This document shows positions 1 through 6,744 of a DNA stretch of 52,045 nucleotides, in pieces. Origin of the DNA: Candidatus Zixiibacteriota bacterium (GTDB lineage: Bacteria > Zixibacteria > MSB-5A5 > GN15 > FEB-12); assembly GCA_040756055.1 (NCBI GenBank), contig JBFLZR010000010.1:1-52045 (forward strand). Reading direction: 5' to 3'. Made by a program: the position numbers and the translations under genes. The notes beneath the pieces are model-generated. The model saw nothing but the letters and a program-made list of their open reading frames with translations. It searched no databases and had not been told where the DNA came from. Position 1 is the first letter of the stretch, and each line of letters opens with the position of its first letter.

Positions 1-389
1 CCGGAGACAGAAGTACCAACGACGGCGATGATGGTATTTTAACAGCTCTTGAGGTGTCGGGGTTGAATTTTGTGGGAACGGATCTGGCGGTGTTGTCGGC
101 GTGCGAGAGCGGGGTAGGGGATCTGGTGGATGGCGAGGGGATCTTTGGTCTTCGTCGGGCGTTTCAGCACGCGGGGGTGAACAGTATTGTGATGAGTTTG
201 TGGTCGGTACCGGATCGTGAGACCTCGCAGCTCATGGAGGGGTTTTACCGTCGGTGGCTGGGGGGTGAAAGCAAGCGTGACGCTTTGCGCGGTTCGGCTT
301 TGGAGCTATTGAACCAGTCGCGGGCGAAGCGCGGCTGCGGCCATCCTCTTTTGTGGGGCGGGTTCATTCTGGCCGGAAATCCTAATTAG
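1..389 (+). CDS. CHAT-domain protein, C-terminal part (5' end outside window)
   Basis: The reading frame is open from base 3 to a TAG at 387-389, giving 128 residues, and it starts before the window. The visible part matches the C-terminal half of a CHAT domain (caspase-fold, clan CD peptidase). A 'DGILTALEVSGLNF' lead-in is followed by the nucleophile motif 'LSACESGVGD', then 'GLRRAFQHAGVNSIVMSLWSVPD' split over two strands and the usual C-terminal 'HPLLWGGFILAGNP'. The Cys of SAC is the predicted catalytic nucleophile; the partner His lies upstream of the window. CHAT domains in bacteria usually follow TPR repeats and cleave or bind signalling partners. Here the gene sits directly upstream of the secreted-peptide and sigma-54 regulator cluster. 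The family call is secure; the substrate is unknown. Confidence 0.85.
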   Translation, partial: GDRSTNDGDDGILTALEVSGLNFVGTDLAVLSACESGVGDLVDGEGIFGLRRAFQHAGVNSIVMSLWSVPDRETSQLMEGFYRRWLGGESKRDALRGSALELLNQSRAKRGCGHPLLWGGFILAGNPN

Positions 390-461
390 GAGTTGTCCGG
401 TCCGCTTTCGGTCACGGCCGGTGATACTCTGCCCGAAAAGTGTCCTGTCGGATTTTTTTAC

Positions 462-490
462 TTGACATAATATGGATAGTGTGGTATCCT
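462..490 (+). promoter_or_regulatory. Sigma-70 type promoter
   Basis: TTGACA at 462-467 is followed after 17 bases by TATCCT at 485-490 (perfect -35; 4 of 6 at -10). It lies about 220 bases before the ATG at 712 and would transcribe the DEHPWGD peptide gene and, by read-through, the overlapping regulator. The 390-711 stretch holds no gene that I can support. Confidence 0.6.
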
Positions 491-711
491 TTAGTCGACA
501 ATCGAAAGGAACAAAACACCGTTCGGGTGAGGGAGTGCTTTTGTCCGTCACTGATTCCCGACATTGATTTGCTGCTACCAGCTTAACTTGAGCCTGTTTC
601 TCGGGCTTTGTTAAGGTGTACATCTCGGGACATTCAGCATTTACTCATCACAATCAAACGGCTTTGGAGCCGCTTTCTTACCCGACCGAATTCAGTTGGA
701 GATATTGTGTT

Positions 712-1038
712 ATGAAGCAGTTTGTGAAAAGCGCTTTAGTCGCGCTAATGCTGGTGGCCCTCGGGGTTGCCGTTTTACCTCCAACCGCCACAGGTGAAGA
801 TACATTACCGTATACCAGAATTGAGCAGGATGCTGTGGATGTGAGTGATGAACATCCATGGGGCGATAATTCTAATCCCGGGTCGAGTCCGGGTGTCTAC
901 CGCATTACGATTCAAATTGCCTTATCAGTCTATGATGCGATTTACGGTGGACAGATCTCTAACGAGTCAAACGTAGCGGACATGCATAAGAAGAATAGGA
1001 TCAATGACGATACTCAAAACGTCACAACTTTTAGATAA
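712..1038 (+). CDS. Small exported protein with one DEHPWGD motif
   Basis: The product has 108 residues. The ATG at 712 is chosen because GGAG (698-701) precedes it by 10 bases and the product then begins with a clean Sec signal peptide (MKQF, a hydrophobic run 'ALVALMLVALGVAVLPP', a likely cleavage site near 'ATG-ED'). The mature part is acidic and carries 'SDEHPWGDNSNPG' near residues 53-65. The same motif is repeated in the protein at 8058, so the two form a local family. No known domain is recognised and the function is unknown. Its last 35 bases overlap the start of the regulator gene in another frame, which suggests translational coupling. The C-terminal third (after about residue 90) is low in hydrophobicity and may be poorly conserved. 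Confidence 0.6.
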   Translation: MKQFVKSALVALMLVALGVAVLPPTATGEDTLPYTRIEQDAVDVSDEHPWGDNSNPGSSPGVYRITIQIALSVYDAIYGGQISNESNVADMHKKNRINDDTQNVTTFR

Positions 1039-3166
1039 AGCCAGGCAGCATCTCCGAAACAGAGACCATAAGAAGGCTCTGGATGTTCTTCGTGAGATTG
1101 ATGCTGGATCGCTAGGCGACGCTCAACTGGGGCTGTATTACCTGGCGAGCGGCGAAGCTCTCATATTGGCTGGCGAGTGCGGACACGATTTTATCGAGAA
1201 GGCTATCGCTATACTGAAAGGTCTGGACGACAATTTTGCCTTTGCTCATGCCAAGTTTCTGAGGGGATGGCAACTTCAAGCGATAGGAGAGCCCCTGAAG
1301 GCGAAGGAACCGCTGATAGAGTCTTATACCGCGTTTCTCCGGATTGATAATTTCGACTCGGCTGCCAGAGCTTTGAACAGGCTGGCTATGATATCTTTTC
1401 ATATGGGGGATGTTGATCAGGCTTCAGAGAGTCTTTCCAAGAGCATTACGTATTATACAAAGGCAGGAAACGATAGGTTGAGCAACGTTGCCAAGGGTAA
1501 TCTGGCGCTCGTGCGTTTCTTGAGCGGCCAGGTGCAGGCAGCGAGGAGGAACTACGCGGAGATCGGAGAGCAGTTGTCGCTCCTCGATTTGAAAAATAGA
1601 TGTGTCTTCCTCCTAGGTTACGCGATGGCGATAGCTCTTTCGGGCGACGTGTCTGGCGCGAAGAAGAAACTGGCAGAAGCAGGGAAACTTGCCGCGGACT
1701 TCAGGAGAGAAGAGGCAAGCTACTACGAATACCTCGGATGGATAGAAATCCTCGATAAGAACTACAAGGCGGCCGAAAAGGCGCTTGAGACGGGATTGAA
1801 GCTCTCGCTCGAGATAGCCCCGGAGTCGGCGCTGGTGTCGCAGATAAAGAGACTTCTTGCGGATACATACGTAGCGACCGGCAAGTTCGATGAGGCTGAG
1901 AAAGTTGGCAGGGAAGCGCTGGCAGTCGCGGAAAAAATAAACGAGCGCGTAGAAATCGCCGCCGTGTATCGGGTGTTCGCGCAGGTTGAAGCGCACAGAA
2001 AATGCAGCGCCAAAGCTTGCGAGTGGTACCGTAAGGCTATCGATCTGTTCTCGATGGCGAGCTCCCGCTACGAGCTTGCGGTCACAAGATACCTGGCGGC
2101 ATCGAGCGGACTTCTTGAAAATGGTGAACGCACGGCAATGCTTTATCTGGCGCGTGAGTATTTCGTGTCGGAACAGCTTGACCACTGGATTAAGAAGGTC
2201 GATGAGGAAACATCGCGGGTGAGTCAGCCCGCTCCCGCCAAATCCGAGCGCGCAAATGAATCCGATAAGGAGTGCCCCACGATCATAACGGTCAACGACC
2301 GGATGAAAAAGATTCTGGCCATGGCCGAGCACGTGGCCCGGTGTGACATGACGGTGCTTCTTACGGGGCAAACAGGGACCGGCAAAGATTTGCTGGCAAA
2401 ATATATTCACCACCACAGTGGGCGTAGCGGCAAATTCGTGACTGTCAACGCCGCGGCTATCCCGACCTCGATGATTGAGTCGGAGTTGTTCGGTTACGCG
2501 AGGGGTGCATTCACCGGGGCCGACAAAGAAAAGCCGGGGCTTTTTGAGATGGCCGATGAGGGGACATTCTATCTGAACGAAGTGGCCGATTCTACACCGG
2601 AGTTTCAGGCCAAGCTTCTGGAGGTGCTTGAAACCCGCGAAGTGCGTCGTCTGGGTGAAAACAAAAAGCGCAAAGTGGCGTTCAGATTGATAGCGGCCAC
2701 GAACCATGATCTCGACGCGAGGATGCGTGAAGGCGCGTTTCGCCCGGATCTGTATCACCGGTTGAACGAAATTCCGATAAGCCTGCCTCCGCTTGACGAA
2801 CGGCGAGAGGATATCGCGCCGCTGGTGGAGTATTACCTCACCAATCTGGGACTAAAGGTTGGTTCCAGCGGGAGCGGCGATGCCATAAGGCGGTTGGTAG
2901 ACATTCTCTTAAAGCAGGATTGGCCCGGCAACGTGCGGGAGCTGATAGCTCAGGTACGGTATCTTCACATCACCGCCCAGGGGAATCTCGAGCGCATGAT
3001 TGATCTGGCGCTGGGAGATGGTAGCCGGTCGGAGATTGAGAAGCTGACACAGGTGCTGGAGATGACCGGTTGGAACCGCAGCCGGACAGCATCGATCCTC
3101 GGCGTGAGCGAGGGGACAATCCGCAACCGTCTTCGCAAGTACGGTCTATCGCGCGACGATTCGTAG
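1004..3166 (+). CDS. TPR-containing sigma-54-dependent transcriptional activator
   Basis: The product has 720 residues. Residues 1 to about 400 are helical TPR-like repeats (for example 'ADTYVATGKFDEAEKVGREALAVAE' in two stretches near 287-310). Residues 430-660 form a sigma-54 interaction AAA+ domain: Walker A GQTGTGKD (455-462), the sigma-54 contact loop GAFTGA (501-506), Walker B region GTFYLNEV (520-527), sensor I 'RLIAATN', and arginine-finger region FRPDLYHRL (579-587). The C-terminus is a Fis-type helix-turn-helix ('NRSRTASILGVSEGTIRNRL'). The usual Walker B Asp is Asn (N525, LNE instead of LDE), which may weaken Mg/ATP handling. The family is an enhancer-binding protein needed by sigma-54 RNA polymerase; here the sensor is a TPR region instead of a receiver or GAF domain. 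The ATG at 1004 has only a weak AGGA upstream and overlaps the previous gene by 35 bases. It probably controls the two modules at 3159 and 7362 (inferred). Confidence 0.88.
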   Translation: MTILKTSQLLDKARQHLRNRDHKKALDVLREIDAGSLGDAQLGLYYLASGEALILAGECGHDFIEKAIAILKGLDDNFAFAHAKFLRGWQLQAIGEPLKAKEPLIESYTAFLRIDNFDSAARALNRLAMISFHMGDVDQASESLSKSITYYTKAGNDRLSNVAKGNLALVRFLSGQVQAARRNYAEIGEQLSLLDLKNRCVFLLGYAMAIALSGDVSGAKKKLAEAGKLAADFRREEASYYEYLGWIEILDKNYKAAEKALETGLKLSLEIAPESALVSQIKRLLADTYVATGKFDEAEKVGREALAVAEKINERVEIAAVYRVFAQVEAHRKCSAKACEWYRKAIDLFSMASSRYELAVTRYLAASSGLLENGERTAMLYLAREYFVSEQLDHWIKKVDEETSRVSQPAPAKSERANESDKECPTIITVNDRMKKILAMAEHVARCDMTVLLTGQTGTGKDLLAKYIHHHSGRSGKFVTVNAAAIPTSMIESELFGYARGAFTGADKEKPGLFEMADEGTFYLNEVADSTPEFQAKLLEVLETREVRRLGENKKRKVAFRLIAATNHDLDARMREGAFRPDLYHRLNEIPISLPPLDERREDIAPLVEYYLTNLGLKVGSSGSGDAIRRLVDILLKQDWPGNVRELIAQVRYLHITAQGNLERMIDLALGDGSRSEIEKLTQVLEMTGWNRSRTASILGVSEGTIRNRLRKYGLSRDDS

Positions 3167-3297
3167 GGTTTAGCGCCCGATTCGTAATTTTTTCCATTCA
3201 ATTCGTAGAATTTTCAAGTGCATTCGCAGTTTTAGGTCAGTCTCGTTTTCTTATTCGTAAGCTAAGCGGGGTGATTCGTAAAATTTCGACATTCGCG
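3159..3297 (+). repeat. Helically phased ATTCGTA box array, copy 1 (candidate upstream activating sites)
   Basis: Direct repeats of ATTCGTA start at 3159, 3180, 3201, 3222 (ATTCGCA), 3253 and 3274, with a weaker ATTCGCG at 3291. Start-to-start spacings are 21, 21, 21, 31, 21 and 17 bp. 21 and 31 bp are two and three helical turns, so the main boxes lie on one face of the DNA. The first box overlaps the stop codon of the regulator gene. The last perfect box ends 108 bp before the sigma-54 type promoter. The second copy at 7362 has the same spacing order. It is probably a cooperative binding array for an activator, most simply the adjacent sigma-54 activator. Confidence 0.8.
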
Positions 3298-3388
3298 GTT
3301 TGCCGGCGTGCTTATTCAATCCACCTGCCAATTTACAACAGTCTTATTTGAAAGCACTTAGAGGTTTGTTGAGGTTTTCGCGTCTGAC

Positions 3389-3404
3389 CGGCACGTGTTT
3401 TGTG
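3389..3404 (+). promoter_or_regulatory. Sigma-54 type promoter, copy 1
   Basis: CGGCACG-TGTT-TTGTG at 3389-3404 matches the -24/-12 consensus TGGCACG-N4-TTGCA in GGCACG and TTG. The GG and the -12 GT are ten bases apart, as required; GT replaces GC. The predicted start of transcription is near 3415, giving a leader of about 250 bases before the ATG at 3664. The homologous site at 7612 has the same form. Confidence 0.72.
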
Positions 3405-3456
3405 GTGTGATTTTTCGAAGCGGATTTCTCATCCGTTCCTTTCGAGAGTGAGTCAT

Positions 3457-3528
3457 CCGGGTCGGGGCCGTCAGCCTTAAGACTGTTGGGATAGATGTTG
3501 ATGCGAACTGACAGTCGGTCCCGGCCGG
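3457..3528 (+). promoter_or_regulatory. Conserved GC-rich leader hairpin, copy 1
   Basis: The arm at 3457-3470 (CCGGGTCGGGGCCG) pairs with 3516-3528 (CGGTCCCGGCCGG) with one bulged base and two G-U pairs, and TCAG (3471-3474) can extend it with CTGA (3508-3511). It lies in the predicted sigma-54 transcript. The flanking sequence (cGGAtTTCTCAT, GTTCCTTT, GGTCGGG) recurs at 7646-7693 in the second module. It may be an RNA structure controlling mRNA stability or translation, or a small RNA. No run of T follows, so a plain terminator is unlikely. Confidence 0.55.
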
Positions 3529-3663
3529 GTGGCTGCTTGAACAAGCAGAGGGCAATCGGGGGACATACATTAATATAAAGGCGTGACCATCAACTTCGAT
3601 CCAGGCCTATATAGGGTACTGGAAAAACTGCAACCCATCAACTGCCATAGAAGGGAGGTGAGT

Positions 3664-3861
3664 ATGAAGGCAAAGAAAGTCATGGTGACTTTAATTCTGG
3701 TGTTTGCCCTATCCTTGGTTGGGACTGTCGCGACAGTTCAGGCCGGCCCTCCAGAGACAGTCACGTGGATCGGTGACTGCAACTGGAGTTTTTGTACAAC
3801 GGAAAACTGTGTCATACACACAGTACTTTCCTGCGCTGCCGGTTTTTTGCGGTATATGTAG
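3664..3861 (+). CDS. Small exported Cys-rich peptide (CX4CX4C family)
   Basis: The product has 65 residues and no recognised family. The ATG at 3664 follows a strong AGGGAGGTGA ribosome binding site. A Lys-rich Sec signal peptide ('MKAKKVMVTLILVFALSLVG') ends near 'VQA-GPP', leaving a mature peptide of about 38 residues containing 'IGDCNWSFCTTENCV', that is C-X4-C-X4-C, and a fourth Cys. The next gene at 4402 encodes the same pattern and shares the leader 'GCCATAGAAGGGAGGTGA', so the two are recent paralogues. The gene lies directly downstream of the sigma-54 type promoter and hairpin leader. Disulfide-bonded signalling or antimicrobial peptides are possible roles, but nothing here proves one. 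Confidence 0.6.
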   Translation: MKAKKVMVTLILVFALSLVGTVATVQAGPPETVTWIGDCNWSFCTTENCVIHTVLSCAAGFLRYM

Positions 3862-4113
3862 TCCGGGCTATTTAATAAAGAACCCTGAAAAATCTTGAAT
3901 ACTTGTGTTAGGCGCTTTGGCGCGGCGGAGGCCCCGGAAGGTTCCGCCAACGCAAGTTTTGAGCCTGTCATTTCTTTTCAAGTGGTGATTCTTTTGGCTT
4001 TTGCTACTGGTATTATCACTTCAGAATTTATTGACCTGGCAAGTACAGCGGTTTTTTAGATCTGGTTCTTTTGCCCCGACTGTTATCGCAGCAATCGGAG
4101 TTTTTTGTCCATC

Positions 4114-4173
4114 CCCACACCAATGCGTTTAATGAACCTTATCTTGTGAAAATTTCATGGTCATTGGTGTGGG
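4114..4173. repeat. Inverted repeat CCCACACCAATG, copy 1
   Basis: CCCACACCAATG (4114-4125) and its exact complement CATTGGTGTGGG (4162-4173) enclose a 36-base loop. A diverged version of the same arms lies at 6594-6660. It could be an operator, an RNA stem or a small non-autonomous element. Confidence 0.6.
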
Positions 4174-4290
4174 CTCGGTAAATTTAGCTAAATCTTAGCA
4201 TAACGATAAGGTAATTTGCTGGATTTGTGAGTTTATTTTCAGTAAAGAGGTGTAGTGACAGTACGTGATTAGTTGAGCAAATATGGCAAC

Positions 4291-4317
4291 TTGACAAGCC
4301 TCATATGCTGCTATATG
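4291..4317 (+). promoter_or_regulatory. Sigma-70 type promoter
   Basis: TTGACA at 4291-4296 is followed by TATATG at 4312-4317 (15-base spacer). An alternative -10, TATGCG at 4314, has a 17-base spacer. The site overlaps a small palindrome, ATATGC-N11-GCATAT. It is placed about 85 bases before the gene at 4402. Confidence 0.45.
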
Positions 4318-4401
4318 CGGCATATATCAACTAACTTCACCGCACCGTATTTATAACGGGGACAATCCTCAACCCCAAACCGCCATAGAAGGGAGGTGAA
4401 C

Positions 4402-4592
4402 ATGGAGGCGACAAAAGTAATCGCGACCTTGTTAGTCCATTGTGCTTTGGCTTTTACCTTGACCATATTGCCGGCCCGCCTGCGTCGTATACCTCGATCG
4501 GGTCATGGGACTGCGATTCTAGTTCGTGCAATACCGAGAACTGTGTGGTCTATGTACCTACTTCTTTTTGGTTCAAGGAGTTTTTCACCTAA
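4402..4592 (+). pseudogene. Frameshifted paralogue of the Cys-rich exported peptide
   Basis: The ATG at 4402 follows the same AGGGAGGTGA site as its neighbour at 3664 and encodes a matching signal peptide (MEATKVIATLLVHCALAF). In that frame the remainder is nonsense. Two bases later in frame, from about 4467 to the TAA at 4590-4592, the sequence reads 'AGPPASYTSIGSWDC' and then 'DSSSCNTENCV', matching the CX4CX4C, TENCV and AGPP pattern of the intact copy. A frameshift therefore lies inside the signal-peptide region, roughly 4440-4470. It could be a true inactivating mutation, an assembly error or a programmed shift; I see no clear slippery heptamer. The unshifted frame runs on to 4665 but is not supported as a product. 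Confidence 0.65.
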
Positions 4593-4714
4593 CGCGTTTT
4601 CCTATGGCTGTACAACGATCGGTATGAAACGAACTTCAGTGGTACTTTACGCTTTACACCAGTGAGCTCGTTTCATCAATCACAGTTGGAAAATCTATAA
4701 GGAGGCGATTTCAG

Positions 4715-5653
4715 ATGACGGATTTTCGTCGGGAGTCAAGCCGGCATCAGATGAAGCAGAACTACCAGCCGAATATGGCAAAAGGCTGGGGCGTAGTGTT
4801 CGTCTTGGTTGTGCTTTTCGCCATTTGGACGGCCAATTGGGAGCAGGGTGAAATAGTTCGCCTTGATGTGAAGCAGGCTGGTCTGCCGTCCGATATCCGC
4901 TTTGACCCTGAGAGGGTTGAGCGATCATCTGAAATGGCCGCTAAGCGGTCGATCGGCGGATACAATCCACGCGCCCATGAGCATGACGGTTTTCTCGGCT
5001 TTGACGTGAAAATAATCAAAGACGACCAACCTCTTAGGATTGACATCGAGAAGCCGCCGGTTTATTCCACTGAAATAGAAGACGAACTGTCAGTTGGAAG
5101 TGATATTTCATTCTCGGTTATAGAAGCAGAAGGCGGGGGGATTTATGTTCCCGAGGGAACTGATCTGCTGGCTGAACACGAGGAGCAAAGCCAGAAACCG
5201 GTTGTGAACAGCGACGCTTGCCTGATCCGAAGTGTCAAACCGGAGGTCCCCTGGATAGCCCAGGAGAACAAAAAGGAAGGCCGGGTCGACGTATTGGTCC
5301 TAATTGATAAAACCGGTCAACCAATCCCATATTCCTGTAAACAGGCGGACGGGGTAAGTACAACGCCGGAGTATATGTTGGATTGCCGGATGAAAGACGG
5401 TAGCGTGGCCACTCTCGAGTTCTGTGTTTCTCCGCAAAGCAGCGACAATAAACTCCTTTATGTCGTATTGCACGAGGAACCGAAAGGTTACTATTTTGCC
5501 GAAAAATTAACCGAGAAACTGCCGGATTGGAAGTTTGCTCCGGCCATTCGCAACAATGAACCGGTGGTGCAGTTCGTTATCGTGCAGTTCAGATTTTGCA
5601 ATCCCGATGACCCGGACTGCCAGTCAATTATTCTGGCCGGCGCCTCTACCTGA
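4715..5653 (+). CDS. TonB-like membrane-anchored protein
   Basis: The product has 312 residues. The ATG at 4715 has an AAGGAGG site nine bases upstream. It is a type II membrane protein: a short cytoplasmic N-terminus, one transmembrane helix (about residues 25-42, 'GWGVVFVLVVLFAIWTANW'), then a long periplasmic region. The C-terminal 130 residues resemble a TonB energy-transducer domain: 'VKPEVPWIAQENKKEGRVDV' followed by 'LVLIDKTGQPIPYS', and near the end 'PDWKFAPAIRNNEPVVQFVI', the usual W-x-F-x-PA-x-x-x-x-x-PV pattern. It differs from ordinary TonB by an insertion of about 60 residues between those halves and by lacking a proline-rich spacer. No exbB or exbD is nearby. It could act as a periplasmic envelope-spanning link for the small exported proteins, but that is inference. 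Confidence 0.62.
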   Translation: MTDFRRESSRHQMKQNYQPNMAKGWGVVFVLVVLFAIWTANWEQGEIVRLDVKQAGLPSDIRFDPERVERSSEMAAKRSIGGYNPRAHEHDGFLGFDVKIIKDDQPLRIDIEKPPVYSTEIEDELSVGSDISFSVIEAEGGGIYVPEGTDLLAEHEEQSQKPVVNSDACLIRSVKPEVPWIAQENKKEGRVDVLVLIDKTGQPIPYSCKQADGVSTTPEYMLDCRMKDGSVATLEFCVSPQSSDNKLLYVVLHEEPKGYYFAEKLTEKLPDWKFAPAIRNNEPVVQFVIVQFRFCNPDDPDCQSIILAGAST

Positions 5654-5700
5654 GGCCAGCTCTTTCCAAGTGTGACCGCGATTGTTAACGGTACACTGGG

Positions 5701-5728
5701 TTGACACTTTTTCACAACAAGCTATGCT
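5701..5728 (+). promoter_or_regulatory. Sigma-70 type promoter
   Basis: TTGACA at 5701-5706 is separated by 16 bases from TATGCT at 5723-5728. It lies about 50 bases before the TTG start at 5781. Confidence 0.5.
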
Positions 5729-5780
5729 GTTTTATTGGGAAAAGAGATGTGAATAGAGCCTTAAAATAGAGGAGGGAAAA

Positions 5781-6536
5781 TTGAAGAGAATTTTCTTTAT
5801 GCTGTTGCTGGCCTTGTTTTTGGTTGACAGCTTGGCTTATGCGCAGGATGTGGATTATGATCCCAATAATCCCAAAGCGTCAGATTCAGCCGGCATATTC
5901 GGCTATCAAAGCGGCAATTGTCCCCCGGTCAGGGCGCTTGATGGCCCTCTTCAGTTGGTGATAAACCACGATGGCCAGGAGCCGGTTATCAATTTGGTTC
6001 TCGATCCAAAACAGCGCTATCCCGTTTTCTTTGACGTCGGCAGAATATATTCCGATACTTTGCGGATTGAGGCATACTTACCTCCGGAAATCCCGAATAA
6101 ATTTCCGACGCCGCCTGAATTCCGACCGCCGGATGGAAATTTCACGCTACTGGTCGTTTATCGGTTATCTAATGATACAGCCGAGTACCGGGTATCTTTT
6201 TCAGGAGATCCACTCACGCTGAATGTGGAAACAGTTCGTCATGCTGAATTCCTGAGGCTTCAGAAATTGCGTCAGAAGCCGGAGAATATAGCACTGCTTA
6301 TTTTTAGCAGTTATGATCAGGCGATGGGTGCCAAGAAAAAGCTGAAAAAGTACGTTAAGTGTACCAGGCTGAAGCCGGGAAACTATGAAGGAATACCTTT
6401 CTTGATTGCCAAAGGCGAGCACGGGATGAATGAAGTTCCCTGCCGCTGTGTTATATTGGCGGTAATACTGCCGAAGGACGCCGAGAAGCGCCGGTTGGCC
6501 GAGGAGCAGTTAAGCCGATACCAGGTTATCGGCTGA
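5781..6536 (+). CDS. Exported protein of unknown function
   Basis: The product has 251 residues. It starts at TTG (5781), supported by a GGAGGG site four bases upstream and an immediate Sec signal peptide ('MKRIFFMLLLALFLVDSLAYA' by feature, cut near AYA-QD). I recognise no domain. The mature protein is rich in Pro and Asn near the N-terminus and has alternating hydrophobic stretches suggesting beta structure. The last 90 residues are mixed alpha/beta with a Lys-rich segment ('AMGAKKKLKKYVKC') and four Cys in total. It has its own promoter and sits between the TonB-like protein and a small membrane protein, so it may belong to the same exported-peptide locus. Confidence 0.6.
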   Translation: MKRIFFMLLLALFLVDSLAYAQDVDYDPNNPKASDSAGIFGYQSGNCPPVRALDGPLQLVINHDGQEPVINLVLDPKQRYPVFFDVGRIYSDTLRIEAYLPPEIPNKFPTPPEFRPPDGNFTLLVVYRLSNDTAEYRVSFSGDPLTLNVETVRHAEFLRLQKLRQKPENIALLIFSSYDQAMGAKKKLKKYVKCTRLKPGNYEGIPFLIAKGEHGMNEVPCRCVILAVILPKDAEKRRLAEEQLSRYQVIG

Positions 6537-6593
6537 CAGACCTCTTTCGCCACCAGACCAGACTCTCTGTATGGAAGTCGGTTCTACTATACC

Positions 6594-6693
6594 GCCCCCA
6601 CACCAATTGCTTTTGCAGTAGAACGAGTAATGAACATTTTGCCGGATTGGTGAGGGGGGCTTGACAAATTACTCTGCCAGGATAAGGCAGAGT
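6594..6693. repeat. Inverted repeat GCCCCCACACCAAT, copy 2, plus TTGACA/palindrome
   Basis: GCCCCCACACCAAT (6594-6607) faces ATTGGTGAGGGGGGC (6646-6660), an imperfect version of the repeat at 4114. TTGACA (6661-6666) follows at once, then an 8-bp palindrome ACTCTGCC-N7-GGCAGAGT (6671-6693) that could be an operator or hairpin. No good -10 is visible after this TTGACA. All of it lies just before the gene at 6745. Confidence 0.45.
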
Positions 6694-6744
6694 ATTAGAA
6701 ATAATGAAAGATATTACACCTTTGAATAAAGGGTAGGAGGGGAA

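Larger units (their letters stand above)
3862..4401. other. Intergenic region, 540 bases, no gene
   Basis: I see no coding region. It contains a weak GC hairpin around 3923-3953, a 12-bp inverted repeat at 4114-4173, and a sigma-70 type promoter at 4291-4317 that serves the next gene. Base composition is AT-richer than the neighbouring genes. Confidence 0.5.

Noticed and set aside
1613-2758. 381-codon open frame on the minus strand
   Set aside because: It lies wholly inside the regulator gene, has no recognisable domain and reads as Arg/His/Phe-rich shadow sequence; the plus-strand frame has clear motifs.
3923-3953. GC hairpin after the Cys-rich peptide gene as a terminator
   Set aside because: The pairing is short and imperfect and no clear T-run follows.
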